Assembly (NCBI GenBank): GCA_964549635.1
Contig: CAZJVJ010000005.1
Coordinates: forward strand, 42,425-106,424
Length of the DNA: 64,000 nt
Direction of reading: 5' to 3'
DNA from: VGNY01 sp964549635
Lineage (GTDB): Bacteria; Chloroflexota; Dehalococcoidia; GIF9; UBA5629
This document shows positions 1 to 9,900 of this stretch, piece after piece. The notes under the pieces are model-generated. The model ran no database searches. It saw nothing but the letters and a program-made list of their open reading frames with translations, and was not told where the DNA came from. The number at the start of each line of letters is the position of its first letter. The stretch's first letter is position 1. The translations under genes were made by a program, and so were the position numbers.

Positions 1-512
1 TAGGCCGTAGTTTTATGACTGTCTGGTCCGCGGGTTGTGCCTGGACTATAGATACTGCAGCTTTAGCGTTGAATAGAAAAGTCATCCCTGACGATTTTGA
101 ACCAGCCACATGGGCAGTTTACGAAATTGGAAAAAAGCTGAGTGCATCGGACTATCTGGGTGCCGTAACAATCCTTCAAGCAATATCCCGAGATTTTGCC
201 CGCTTTTTTGTCGATTATGACATTTTGCTCACTCCTACGCTTGCTGAGCCGCCGTTACCTCTTGGCTCCTTCGATTGTCCACCGGGAGACCCTCTTTGGG
301 CGCAACGGCGTGCTGCAGCGTTCTGTCCCTTCACACCGATTTGTAATATAACGGGGCAGCCTGCTATGTCGGTACCTCTCTATTGGAATGCTGATGGTTT
401 GCCAATAGGCACGCATTTTATTGGGCGTTTTGGTGATGAAGCTACTCTTTTTCAGCTTGCAGCCCAGCTTGAAACAGCCAGGCCGTGGGCAAATCGCCGA
501 CCACCGGTATAA
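1..512 (+). CDS. Amidase signature family protein, C-terminal part (truncated by window edge)
   Basis: The reading frame is open to the first base of the window, so this is the 3' part of a longer gene and the ATG at position 15 is internal. The visible 165 or so residues match the C-terminal part of amidase-signature hydrolases (GatA / 6-aminohexanoate-cyclic-dimer hydrolase type): the segment YDILLTPTLAEPP, the stretch NITGQPAMSVPL and the final GLPIGTHFIGRFGDEATLF are typical of that family. The Ser-Ser-Lys catalytic triad lies upstream, outside the window, so activity and substrate cannot be judged. Such enzymes hydrolyse carboxamides in the cytoplasm. It is not obviously in an operon with the next gene, since a good promoter lies between them. 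Confidence 0.85.
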   Translation, partial: GRSFMTVWSAGCAWTIDTAALALNRKVIPDDFEPATWAVYEIGKKLSASDYLGAVTILQAISRDFARFFVDYDILLTPTLAEPPLPLGSFDCPPGDPLWAQRRAAAFCPFTPICNITGQPAMSVPLYWNADGLPIGTHFIGRFGDEATLFQLAAQLETARPWANRRPPV

Positions 513-588
513 GCCTGAGCCCTGGGCATGTAGGCAAGGTTTATAAAGTTATCTAGTCACAAAGTGTTCTTGTAGGCGATTTTAACGC

Positions 589-616
589 TTGACAAACTGG
601 TCTAGTTCCTTATAGG
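589..616 (+). promoter_or_regulatory. Sigma-70-type promoter for the histidine kinase gene
   Basis: A perfect -35 box TTGACA (589-594) is followed after 16 bp by TATAGG (611-616), four of six matches to the -10 consensus. Transcription would begin near 623, giving a leader of about 70 nt before the kinase ATG at 694. Assigned by consensus only. Confidence 0.5.
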
Positions 617-693
617 CTAAAGGCTACATTGAGTGGTTTGTGGCAGTTTTTTGACGAAGGGTCAAAAAGATGAAATTTTGAATGGTCGGGTAG

Positions 694-1881
694 ATGGAAG
701 AGGTTCAGCGTTATAAAGTGCTTTATCGGATTGCCCAGAAGCTCAATTCTAGTCTAGCCCCTCAAGAGGTATTGCGAACAATCGTCGAGGCCATTTGTGA
801 AGCAGCAATGGCTAAAGGTTGCTCCCTCATGCTGTTGACTTCGGACGGGCAACAGTTGATCCATACAGTAGCTCATGGTTTAAGTGATTGGTATGTTCGT
901 AAGGGAACGGTGAAAGTAGATGCTGCTATTGCCGAGGCACTTGAAGGCAAACCAGTAGCAATCATTGATGCTACTGCCGACCCTCGCGTTCAGTACAGGG
1001 AGCAGGCTAAAAAGGAAGGAATAGTTTCCATGCTCTCTTTACCACTGATGCGCCGTGGCCAGGTTATCGGTATTCTGCGCATTTATACCTCACAACCACA
1101 CGAGTTTACTGAAGAGGAGACAGAATTTTTTGGTGCCTTGGCTAACCTTGGTGCTATTGCTTTAGAGAGGGCGGAGTTATTGGAGGAAGAGAAGAGACGG
1201 TTTCTTCACTTTGTCAGCATAGCTGCTCACGACTTGAAAGCGCCTCTTTCCGCTATACAGAGCTTTTTAGGCGTGATGCTTGGTGGGTATGCCGGAGAGT
1301 TAAACGAAAAGCAAAAACACATGATGGAAAGAGCCAGTCAGAGGATTGCTGAGCTGCTTAACCTAATTAGCAATTTGCTTGACATACCTCGGATTGAGGT
1401 GGGCCAGCTCGTTCAGGAGATGACGGAGGTATCGCTGGCTCAGGTAATAGAAAGTTTTGCCGAGGAAGGCGCTAGCCTGGCACAACAAAAAGGAATAAAA
1501 TTTACAGTTCAAGTACCTCGAAATCTTTCTTGTGTTTTTGGTGCACCGTCCAGGTTACAGCAGGTAATCACCAATCTTGTGAACAATGCTATTAATTATA
1601 CAAGTGAAGGTGAGGTCATAGTGCGGGCAATGGAAACGGATAACGAGATTCTGGTCGAAGTAGCTGATACTGGCTGCGGTATTCCGGCTGATGATTTACC
1701 CAAGGTATTTCAAGACTTCTACCGGGGTAGCAATGTTGGCCCAAAAGGAACAGGTTTGGGGTTATCTATATCTAGGAGGATCATAGAAGCCCATGGCGGC
1801 AAGATTTGGGTGGAGAGCCCATGCCCTGAAACTGGTAAAGGGAGCAAGTTTTCCTTTACGCTTCCTAAAAAGATAAAGTGA
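694..1881 (+). CDS. GAF-domain sensor histidine kinase (cytoplasmic)
   Basis: A 395-residue soluble kinase with no membrane segment. Residues about 10-160 form a GAF domain for binding a small ligand or cofactor. A HisKA dimerisation domain follows, with the phospho-acceptor in AAHDLKAPL (His179). The HATPase domain shows the N box NLVNNAINYT, G1 DTGCGIP, F box FQDFYRG and G2 GTGLGLSI, so it should be active. Its catalytic half is closely similar to that of the membrane kinase at 47096-48526, including GGKIWVESPCPETGKGSKF near the end, so the two are paralogues. Two receiver proteins lie directly downstream and are the likely phosphotransfer partners. The signal is unknown. Its position just before the MetVF redox operon suggests a redox or metabolite cue (inference). 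Confidence 0.9.
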   Translation: MEEVQRYKVLYRIAQKLNSSLAPQEVLRTIVEAICEAAMAKGCSLMLLTSDGQQLIHTVAHGLSDWYVRKGTVKVDAAIAEALEGKPVAIIDATADPRVQYREQAKKEGIVSMLSLPLMRRGQVIGILRIYTSQPHEFTEEETEFFGALANLGAIALERAELLEEEKRRFLHFVSIAAHDLKAPLSAIQSFLGVMLGGYAGELNEKQKHMMERASQRIAELLNLISNLLDIPRIEVGQLVQEMTEVSLAQVIESFAEEGASLAQQKGIKFTVQVPRNLSCVFGAPSRLQQVITNLVNNAINYTSEGEVIVRAMETDNEILVEVADTGCGIPADDLPKVFQDFYRGSNVGPKGTGLGLSISRRIIEAHGGKIWVESPCPETGKGSKFSFTLPKKIK

Positions 1882-2015
1882 CCAATTAGTTTTGAGACTA
1901 CATAAGCTAGATAGTCCTGTTTCATCAGAAATTGGATTCGGCTTGTTGCGGTTTGATATAATTTATAGGTTGCTGTTTGATATAACTGAATGTGTGTGGA
2001 AAGGTATGTGACTTG

Positions 2016-2420
2016 ATGGCAAGTAAAAAGATTTTAGTAGTCGATGATGACCCTGATATTCTGGATGCGATAGGCATGATTCTGGAGGCCCGTGGCTACG
2101 AGGTGGTGTTCGCACGTGATGGTGTAGAGTGTCTCAGCAAGCTCGGCATAGAAAAGCCAGACTTGATGATACTCGACCTTCTGATGCCAAGGATGGATGG
2201 TTTTGCTGTCTATAAAGAGCTTAAGTCTCCGAAGTGGCTTGAATTCCGAGATATGCCTGTTCTTATTTTAAGTTCGGTGCGAGAAGAAGCCAGCCGTCGC
2301 CGCTACGAGCTAGAAACTGGTCAAGAGCTGAAAGCAGACGAGTATATCGAGAAACCTATATTACCCGGGGTATTGCTAGATTGCGTTGAAAAGCTACTTA
2401 AGCGAAAACAACGTGTCTAA
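2016..2420 (+). CDS. Single-domain response regulator (receiver only)
   Basis: A CheY-like receiver of about 134 residues: acidic pair VVDDDPD near the N terminus, phospho-acceptor Asp54 in MILDLLMP, a Ser/Thr site in LILSS and the conserved Lys in YIEKPI. There is no DNA-binding or enzymatic output domain. I chose ATG 2016 because the alternative GTG at 1992 only adds eight unconserved residues. GGAAAGG at 1998-2004 could serve as ribosome binding site. It probably takes phosphate from the kinase upstream and acts through protein contacts or as a phosphate sink; the target is not visible. Confidence 0.85.
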   Translation: MASKKILVVDDDPDILDAIGMILEARGYEVVFARDGVECLSKLGIEKPDLMILDLLMPRMDGFAVYKELKSPKWLEFRDMPVLILSSVREEASRRRYELETGQELKADEYIEKPILPGVLLDCVEKLLKRKQRV

Positions 2421-2453
2421 TGTGTGATACAAATGCTCTGAGGAGGCAGCAGG

Positions 2454-2846
2454 ATGACAGAACGCAAAAGCAAGATCCTTTTGGTTGACGATGACAGGGA
2501 CTTTGTGGAAGCGACCAAGATGGTATTGGAGAGCAAGCCTTATGAAGTGATAGTTGCCTACGATGGAGACGAAGGGCTCGCTAAGGCAAGGCAAGAGAAA
2601 CCTGATTTGATTATTTTGGACATTATAATGCCGGTGAAAGACGGGTTTCGGGCAGCAGAGCAGATCAAGAAAGACCCTGAACTCAGCAAAATCCCGGTCA
2701 TAATGCTAACCAGCTTTGCTGAAAAGGGTGGCGAGACTTCCCTAAGTGTAAGTCAGGGTCTTATGCTCGATACTGAGGATTACGTTGATAAACCGGTGGC
2801 TCCTGAGGAGTTGCTGAGGAGAGTGCAGCGGCTGCTCAAGAAATAG
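2454..2846 (+). CDS. Single-domain response regulator (receiver only)
   Basis: A second stand-alone receiver of 130 residues. VDDDRD gives the acidic pocket, Asp56 in LIILDIIMP is the phospho-acceptor, LTSF holds the switch Thr/Ser, and YVDKPV the conserved Lys. A clear ribosome site AGGAGG lies at 2441-2446. The protein resembles the receiver at 48582-48965 (shared YEVIVAY, EKPDL and MPV-DGF blocks), so both kinase/receiver sets in this window seem to come from one duplication. There is no output domain. It is convergent with the cyclic-nucleotide-binding protein gene, 27 bp away. Confidence 0.87.
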   Translation: MTERKSKILLVDDDRDFVEATKMVLESKPYEVIVAYDGDEGLAKARQEKPDLIILDIIMPVKDGFRAAEQIKKDPELSKIPVIMLTSFAEKGGETSLSVSQGLMLDTEDYVDKPVAPEELLRRVQRLLKK

Positions 2847-2873
2847 TTTAGTTGTTTTCCCCTTTTGTAGCTT

Positions 2874-3347
2874 TTATTGCTGACAAAATTTGGTATGCAT
2901 GTCTCTTAGCCGTCTGGCGATAACTCTTGCTAACCCCTTCATTATCTCGTAACCGATTGCATGATCCTCGTCCATTAACTTGTTTAGCTCACTACCTGAT
3001 ACTGATACTAAGGTAGTGGTCCCGACACTGATGGCTGACATATTGCGGGAGTGGGGTGGTATCAATGATGACCAGCCCAAAACATCCCCCTTTGTGACCG
3101 TATCGACGCGCACCAGTGTCAATTTTTTTTTGCCTTCCCCACGTAACGCAATTGCAAGGCTTACTGTCCCCTCCTCTACAATGTAGAAGTCCCTTGCCTC
3201 GGTATCTGCGCTAAATATAACCTGTCCTGACCTGTAACTATGCTGACGCCAGGATGGGAGAGTTGCTATCTTTTCCAGGTGACTGTCGTTGAGTCCCAAA
3301 AACAGCTCGCACCGCTTAAGTATTTGTACAATTTGTGCGGGTTTCAA
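2874..3347 (-). CDS. Cyclic-nucleotide-binding (CAP/FNR-type effector domain) protein without HTH
   Basis: This 157-residue protein matches the cNMP-binding beta-roll of Crp/Fnr proteins: FLGLNDSHLEKIA at the start, YRSGQVIFSADTEARDFYIVEEGTVSLAI in the core, the GDVLGWSSLIPP turn and a C-terminal helix resembling the dimerisation helix. It ends there, so the helix-turn-helix domain of true Crp regulators is absent. It therefore should not bind DNA itself. The start is a TTG preceded by AAGGA about 10 nt upstream; in-frame extension further upstream is possible. It may sense a nucleotide and act on the adjacent kinase/receiver system, but this is inferred from position only. Confidence 0.8.
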   Translation of the reverse strand: MKPAQIVQILKRCELFLGLNDSHLEKIATLPSWRQHSYRSGQVIFSADTEARDFYIVEEGTVSLAIALRGEGKKKLTLVRVDTVTKGDVLGWSSLIPPHSRNMSAISVGTTTLVSVSGSELNKLMDEDHAIGYEIMKGLARVIARRLRDMHTKFCQQ

Positions 3348-3770
3348 TACAAAAATGTCCTTGTCAATTAGTTTTACGATTTATGAAATGGTGTTCTCTC
3401 GAAATCATTATAGCTAGCTTTAATGGTGCGGTAAAGTCAAGCAACTTTTGTACTTGTAGCGGTAAATCGTTTGATATTTTTCATCTGGCTGATGTGGAAG
3501 CTGCAGCCAAGAAGCTTTAGACAAAGTCGATTGGCAGCTATTGAAAATCAGTCTTTATTTTTTGACAGATGTTTGAAGATATATTAAACTGACTTCAGAT
3601 TAGTAGGCAAATAGCGGCTGCAGAGTGGTGAGTACGCTGTTGCATTTGAGTGCGTGATTATGGTTTGATATTATTTGTTCTAGTGTAGCCAAAAGTTTGA
3701 GTGAGTGGGCTGTGGTTGTGGCTTTCCAGTGGCTGGTCTGTCTGGTTGATTTGTTGGAAAAGGGACGGAA
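3348..3770 (+). other. Intergenic region with promoter and long leader of the FDH-like/MetVF operon
   Basis: A 423-bp region between the divergent cNMP-domain gene and the redox operon. The left half holds no convincing gene. A promoter is proposed at 3562-3590, leaving a leader of about 170 nt before the TTG start at 3771. I could not match the leader to a known riboswitch class by eye. No tRNA or repeat is seen. Confidence 0.5.
3562..3590 (+). promoter_or_regulatory. Promoter of the FDH-like / NuoEF / MetVF operon
   Basis: A perfect TTGACA (3562-3567), a 17-bp spacer and TAAACT (3585-3590) form a sigma-70-type promoter. An overlapping TATATT at 3580-3585 is spaced less well. This is the only good promoter match upstream of the redox operon. 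Confidence 0.45.
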
Positions 3771-6422
3771 TTGGAGGCAATAACTATCACGCTCAATGGC
3801 CGAGAGGTAAGTGGCCGGCCCGGGATGACTGTCCTTGATCTGGCCCGTGAATCTGGCATAGAAATTCCAACCCTTTGTCATGATCCCCTTTTGGAGCCTA
3901 TCGGTGCCTGTCGCATTTGTATAGTTGAAGATGAGCGGTCGGGTGCCTTGATGGCGTCTTGCGTTACTCCCATAGCGCCAGGTATGGTAATTGACACTAA
4001 GTCGCCTAGGGTACAGGAACGCCGCAAGACTATAATCAAACTAATGTTGGCTAGCCATCCTGACTCCTGTCTGGTATGCGATAAGGGTAACCGTTGTCAA
4101 CTACGTGAGATTGCCGCAGAGATGGGTGTTGGGCTGGTGGATTTTCACAAGATTCCGCAACCGGCTACTGTCCAGGAAGTCAACCCATTCATCGAACGCG
4201 ATTTGAGCAAGTGTATACTTTGTGCCAAGTGTATCCGTGCCTGTCAGGAGTTGGTTGGACAAGGTGTAGTTGACTATCTAGGCCGGGGTTTCGTCTCAAA
4301 ACCAGCAACGCTAGGCGACCTACCATTGGAAAAGTCTGAGTGCACATTTTGTGGAACATGCGTAGCATTATGTCCTACTGGCGCCATCATGGAAAAGGAG
4401 AAAATTTACCGGGGAACCGGCGTGACAAGTGTTCGCACCATATGCCCATATTGTGGTTGTGGTTGCAGCATTTGCCTGGAGATAAGGGATAACCATTTGG
4501 TCCGAGTCAAGCCAGACAGAGATAATCCCTTGAATCGTAGCATTTTGTGTGTCAAGGGGAGTTACGGCTGTGATTTTGTGCACAGTCCTGAAAGGCTGTC
4601 CAGACCTTTGGTGAAAGTTAATGGTAATTTTAAGGAGGTGTCCTGGGATGAGGCGTTGGCAGTAGTGGCCGATGAGTTTAAGCGGATAAAAGAGACTTCT
4701 GGCTCTAACAGCCTAGCTGTCTTCGGTTCATCCAAGTGCACCAACGAAGAAAATTATATTCTGCAGAAATTTGCCCGGTGTGTGCTAGGTACTAACAATG
4801 TTGACAACGGTAGTCGGTTGTATGGCCCTGCCGGTCTGGTGGCCCTCTATGAGGCTACTGGCATGTACGCCAATGTAGACCCCTTAGAAAATCTGGAACG
4901 TTCTGAGGTGATACTGGTTATTGGGGCTGATCCATCGTCCTCGTTACCTGCAGTGGAATATGCCATCAAGCGTGCGGTTAGACGTAGGGGAACCAAGTTG
5001 CTAGTGATAGACCCGAGGGGAACAAAGCTTACCGCCTGGGCGCATATTTGGCTAAGACCCAAGGTTGGTACAGATAGGGCTATTTTGAACAGTATGGCCA
5101 GCGTAATTATATACGAAGGCCTATTCGATAAAGAGTATATTGAAAATAGAACAGACAATTTTGGGGTGTTTACCGAGACCTTAAAGCACTATACCCCAGA
5201 ATATGTAGAAGCGCTCAGCGGTATTTCAGCCGAGGAGATCCGGCAGACTGCTCGGCTCTTTGCCACAGCAAGACAGGCCTCTATTGTTTACGGTAGGGGT
5301 ATTACTCAGCATTTTAATGGAGCGAGCTGTGTAGCTGCACTTCTGAATTTGGCCATGCTGATTGGAGCTAACGGTGATGGTCGTAATAGCATTTATGAAC
5401 TAACCTGGGAAAATAATGGCCAGGGCGCTTGTGATATGGGTACACTGCCAGATTTTCTCCCCGGGTATCGCAGCATTAAAGATGCTCAAGCCAGGGAGAG
5501 ATTTGGAAGTCGGTGGGGATGTCAGTTGCCTATGGATGAAGGGCTGACAGCCCTGGAGATGATTATCGGGATAAGGGAGGGAAAGATAAATGGAATGTAC
5601 ATAGTGGGTGAAAATCCGGCAGTTAGTTTTCCACATTCAACCTTTGTCAGACAGGCTCTAGAGTCACTTGAGTTCCTTGTGGTACAGGACATGTTTCTAA
5701 CAGAGACAGCGAAACTGGCAAAAGTTGTTCTACCTGCCGCTAGCTTTGCTGAAAAAGAAGGCACGGTCACGAGTTTCGACGGCGCTGTGCAGAAGTTGCG
5801 GAAAGCGTTAGAGCCCCCCGGTGATAGCCTGCCAGACTGGGAAATAATACTCAAGTTGTCCCGAAGAATGGACTACCCGATGTCGTATACTTCTCCTGAG
5901 GAGATTATGGCTGAAATTGCTGAATTGGTTCCTTCATATCAGGCTGTGAATTATGCTTTTTTGGAAAGGAGGGGATACTGTTTCCGCGAGCGGGAATTTT
6001 CATATAAACCGAGACATTTTTCTATAGTTGAGCATGTCTCGCCAGAGGACTCGGCTGATGGGTATCCTTATACACTATTGACCGTGACCGTATTGTATCA
6101 GTTTGGCTCCGGCTCCAGAAGCTTACGTTCCTCACGGTTGAAAAAATTTTCGCCCGAAGCTTTTTTGGAAATGAGTGCATTCGATGCCAAAAGCCTAAAG
6201 GTTCAAGAGGGTGACAAGATTAGGGTGATATCACCAGTTGGTGCGTTGACTGCTATGGTGAAAATTAATGAAACTCTCGATGCGGGTATGGTCTTCATGC
6301 CTGTATCGTTTCCGGAGAGTCCAGCCAGTGGACTTTTCGAAATTGTCTTGGATCCGGTAACGAAGTTGCCGGCCTTAAAGGTGTGTCGAGTGAAGCTGGA
6401 GAAAGTGGGAAATCATGGATGA
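3771..6422 (+). CDS. Formate-dehydrogenase/NuoG-like iron-sulfur protein lacking FDH catalytic residues
   Basis: An 883-residue protein built like the alpha subunit of NAD-dependent formate dehydrogenases. It has an N-terminal [2Fe-2S] domain (CRIC in GACRICIVEDE), a NuoG-type cluster site (CLVCDKGNRCQL), two [4Fe-4S] ferredoxin motifs (CILCAKCIRAC, CTFCGTCVALC), the MopB cluster site CPYCGCGC with the later LCVKG, then full MopB and C-terminal Mo-pterin-binding domains. Aligned by eye to formate dehydrogenases, the Sec/Cys-His pair of the R-L-C-H motif is Tyr351-Gly352 (SRLYGPAG), and the Arg of VRGQNNVQG is Thr545 (LTWENNGQG). Formate oxidation is therefore unlikely, and it more probably serves as an electron-wiring NuoG-like subunit. 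The TTG start follows AAGGG. Its stop overlaps the next gene by 8 bp. Confidence 0.85.
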   Translation: MEAITITLNGREVSGRPGMTVLDLARESGIEIPTLCHDPLLEPIGACRICIVEDERSGALMASCVTPIAPGMVIDTKSPRVQERRKTIIKLMLASHPDSCLVCDKGNRCQLREIAAEMGVGLVDFHKIPQPATVQEVNPFIERDLSKCILCAKCIRACQELVGQGVVDYLGRGFVSKPATLGDLPLEKSECTFCGTCVALCPTGAIMEKEKIYRGTGVTSVRTICPYCGCGCSICLEIRDNHLVRVKPDRDNPLNRSILCVKGSYGCDFVHSPERLSRPLVKVNGNFKEVSWDEALAVVADEFKRIKETSGSNSLAVFGSSKCTNEENYILQKFARCVLGTNNVDNGSRLYGPAGLVALYEATGMYANVDPLENLERSEVILVIGADPSSSLPAVEYAIKRAVRRRGTKLLVIDPRGTKLTAWAHIWLRPKVGTDRAILNSMASVIIYEGLFDKEYIENRTDNFGVFTETLKHYTPEYVEALSGISAEEIRQTARLFATARQASIVYGRGITQHFNGASCVAALLNLAMLIGANGDGRNSIYELTWENNGQGACDMGTLPDFLPGYRSIKDAQARERFGSRWGCQLPMDEGLTALEMIIGIREGKINGMYIVGENPAVSFPHSTFVRQALESLEFLVVQDMFLTETAKLAKVVLPAASFAEKEGTVTSFDGAVQKLRKALEPPGDSLPDWEIILKLSRRMDYPMSYTSPEEIMAEIAELVPSYQAVNYAFLERRGYCFREREFSYKPRHFSIVEHVSPEDSADGYPYTLLTVTVLYQFGSGSRSLRSSRLKKFSPEAFLEMSAFDAKSLKVQEGDKIRVISPVGALTAMVKINETLDAGMVFMPVSFPESPASGLFEIVLDPVTKLPALKVCRVKLEKVGNHG

Positions 6423-6900
6423 TGAGATTAAGCCACGGGCCAATTTGGCGCAGATAGCGGAGCTTATAGATAATTATAAAGGTCAGAGATGGGCATTAAT
6501 ACCACTCCTGCAGAGGATTCAAGAGGAGTTCGGTTATATTCCTCACGAGGCGGTGCAGCCCATTGCCAGAGCCTTGGGCTTGTTCCCGGCGCAGGTACAG
6601 GGGGTGATTACCTTTTATGCGCAATTATATACCAAGCCGCAGGGCAGAAAAGTTGTCAGGGTATGTCGTGGGACCGCCTGTCATGTCCGTGGTGGAAAGA
6701 CGATATTGAAACTGGTGAAACAGCAATTGGGGGTTGAAGAAGGTGAGACTACCCCTGATTACGAATATACACTGGAAACAGTTGCCTGCATCGGCGTTTG
6801 TGCTCTAGCGCCGAACATAGTTATCGGTATGACAACCTACGGACATATGAATCCCAAGAAAGTAGCGCAGTTATTCGGTGAGAGAAAGGCTAAGGAATAA
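6415..6900 (+). CDS. NuoE/HoxE/HydC-like [2Fe-2S] subunit
   Basis: A 161-residue thioredoxin-like ferredoxin subunit of the complex I 24-kDa type. The four cluster ligands are Cys84 and Cys89 (CRGTAC) and Cys125 and Cys129 (CIGVC). The helical N-terminal segment with LIPLLQRIQEEFGYIP is also typical. It passes electrons between the FMN subunit encoded next and other clusters. The ATG overlaps the end of the FDH-like gene and only 1 bp separates it from the NuoF::GltD fusion, so the three proteins are very likely made together in equal amounts. The homologous subunit of the hydrogenase operon is encoded at 41069-41581. Confidence 0.92.
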   Translation: MDDEIKPRANLAQIAELIDNYKGQRWALIPLLQRIQEEFGYIPHEAVQPIARALGLFPAQVQGVITFYAQLYTKPQGRKVVRVCRGTACHVRGGKTILKLVKQQLGVEEGETTPDYEYTLETVACIGVCALAPNIVIGMTTYGHMNPKKVAQLFGERKAKE

Positions 6901-6901
6901 A

Positions 6902-9900
6902 ATGCCGGCCCAGAGGATTGTTTTTGTTTGCCAGGGCACGGGTTGCGTTTCATGCGGCTCCGGCGCTGTCTATGATGCACTCAAATCAGAGGTAGAGCGC
7001 CAAAGATTGGCGGGCGTTGAAGTAGATTTCACTGGTTGTCATGGGTTCTGCGAGCAAGGCCCTAATGTGGTCATCGAACCTGAGGGCATTTTCTACACTC
7101 ACGTGGAGCCAGGTGACGTCCATGAGATTGTCAGTTCTCATTTCAAGAATAACAAGCCGGTGGAACGCCTTTTTTACCGCGACCCTGTAGCAGGTCAAAG
7201 CATCCCATACTATTTGGAGATAAACTTCTATAAAAAGCAACAGCGTGTCATCCTGCGTAATTGTGGGCGTATAAATCCTGAAAAGATTGACGATTACATT
7301 GCTAGGGGTGGCTATAGGGCTATAAGGAAGGCCTTGCTAATGTCGCCTGAAGAAGTCATTGAGGAAATCAAGAGGTCGGGTTTGAGGGGTAGGGGAGGGG
7401 CTGGTTTTCCCACAGGCCGGAAGTGGGAGTTGTGCCGCAATTCGCCTGGCGACACCAAATATGTCATATGCAATGCTGATGAGGGTGACCCCGGTGCCTT
7501 TATGGACAGGTCTATACTGGAGGCTGACCCTCATGCTGTTATCGAAGGACTCCTTATTGCCGGGTACGCTATAGGTGCTAAAGAGGGGTACATTTATGTG
7601 CGTGCTGAGTATCCTCTAGCGGTTAAGCGGTTTCGGATTGCCTTAGAACAAGCCAGAGAGAGAGGTTTTCTGGGCAGCAATATACTAGGTTCAGACTTTT
7701 CTTTTACAATCCATGTCAAGGAAGGTGCTGGTGCTTTTGTTTGTGGCGAGGAGACGGCGCTACTCGCTTCTATCGAAAGCAGGCGGGGGATGCCCAGGCC
7801 CCGTCCGCCATTTCCGGCACAATCTGGCTTGGATGGCAAACCCAGTAATATTAATAATGTAAAGACGCTGGCTTCGGTTCCGGTCATTATTGACAGAGGG
7901 TCGGAATGGTTTGCCAGCCTTGGCACCGAGAAAAGTAAAGGCACTGCTGTCTTTGCCCTTACTGGTAAGATTGCCAATAGTGGTCTGGTTGAAGTACCGA
8001 TGGGGACTCCTTTATCTACTGTTATTTTTGATATCGGTGGTGGCATCCCTCGTGGCAGGCGGTTTAAAGCGGTGCAGACTGGCGGTCCTTCGGGCGGGTG
8101 CTTACCGACAAGATTCATAGATACTCCGGTGGATTACGAATCTTTAGCTCAGTTGGGCTCTATCATGGGGTCTGGTGGCATGGTGGTTATGGATGAGGCT
8201 ACCTGTATGGTTGAGGTTGCCAGGTATTTCTTAAGTTTTACCCAGGCTGAGTCCTGTGGAAAATGTGTCCCCTGTCGGCTTGGAACCAGACAGATGCTGG
8301 AAATACTGACCAAAATCACTCAAGGTAAGGCACAAGATGCTGATTTAGATACTTTGCTTACTATAGCCAGAACAGTCAAAGAATGTTCATTATGCGGTTT
8401 AGGTCAGACATGTCCCAATCCCGTGCTGACAACGGTGAATTATTTTCGGGACGAATATGAAGCGCATATAAGGGAAAAGAAATGTCCCGCTGCTGTCTGT
8501 GACTCCTTGATGATTTCGCCGTGTCAGCATACGTGTCCTGTTGGGATCAACATTCCTAAATATGTGGCGCATATCGCTGCCGGAGAATACCTGGAGTCTA
8601 TTGAGACTATCAGGGAGCGAAATCCATTTCCGGCTATATGCGGGCGTATCTGTCATCACCCCTGCGAAGATAGATGTCGACGTGGGGAACTGGACGAACC
8701 TGTGGCCATTAGGTCGCTGAAACGCTTTGTTGCTGACTGGTATTTCGACCGTATATCTGAATTACCGCCTCCTGTGCCATTTCCCAGAACTAGGCCTCAA
8801 AAAGTCGCGGTGGTGGGTGCTGGTCCTGCTGGACTCAGCTGTGCTTATTTCTTGGCTCAAATGGGCTACGGGGTTACCGTATTTGAGGCTTTGCCTGTTG
8901 GTGGTGGTATGCTGTCGGTGGCGATACCTGAGTTTCGTTTGCCCCGCAGAGTCATAGACCAGGAAATCGACTATATTACCAAGCGTGGAGTGGACATAAG
9001 ATACAATACACCTATTGGCGTAAGCTATACGGTGGACGACCTTCTTAAAAAAGACGGTTACGCTGCTGTATTTATTGCTGCCGGGGCTCAGAGGAGTCAG
9101 CGGATAGGCATACCTGGTGAGTTGGAGGACGTTGAAGGTTTTCATTATGGGCTGAGGTTTTTAAGGGATGTTAAGGTGGGCAAGCAGGTTCGGGTGGGGC
9201 ATAAAGTGGCTGTCATTGGTGGTGGGAATGTGGCCCTTGATGCTGCACGTACTGCCCTCCGTCTTGGTGCCGATGAGGTCAACGTTTTTTATCGACGATC
9301 ACGAGAGGAAATGCCAGTGACCGAGGTGGAATATGATGAGGCAGTAGCTGAGGGCGTAAAGATCAACTTTCTTGTCAGCCCAACCCGTATAGTCAGTGAG
9401 AGCTGGAAGGTTATTGGCTTGCAATGTAGTCGGATGCAGCTAGGCGAGATGGATGCCAGTGGACGCCGCAGACCAGTACCTATTCCAGGCTCGGAGTTTT
9501 TCGCTGAGGCTGATACTGTAATTGCTGCAGTTGGCCAGGCTCCTGATCTTTCGTTCTTACCACCCGATAGCGCTCTTGAGAGGACGCGGTGGGAGACACT
9601 GGCGGTAGACAGTAATACTCTAGCCACCAATGTCCCTGGCGTTTTTGCCGGTGGCGATTTTGTTACTGGCCCGGGGATGGTAATAGATGCTATTGCTGCG
9701 GGCAGAAGAGGGGCTTTAGCCATAGACAAATACCTCAGAGCAGACACAACAAGAGTGGAGATGTATGACCTGAAGACGGAAGTTATTGTGGAAGCTGCTA
9801 CCAAGATTGAAGAAGAAACATGGGAAGCCCAGCCTCGGGTGGAAGTGCCGAAGCTGCCCACTGAAAAAAGGAAGCATAGCTTTGAGGAAATAGAGCTCGC

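Noticed and set aside
3591..3770. Riboswitch in the leader of the FDH-like/MetVF operon
   Set aside because: The leader is long enough, but I could not match any known class or find a convincing terminator/antiterminator pair by eye.
3600..3881. 93-residue minus-strand open frame across the operon leader
   Set aside because: Overlaps the start of the FDH-like gene, with no ribosome site or motif.
3771..6422. Functional formate dehydrogenase
   Set aside because: Domain order fits, but the Sec/Cys, His and Arg of the active site are all replaced, so I call it FDH-like only.
7594..8118. 174-residue open frame on the minus strand
   Set aside because: Antisense shadow of the NuoF module, whose motifs are clear on the plus strand.
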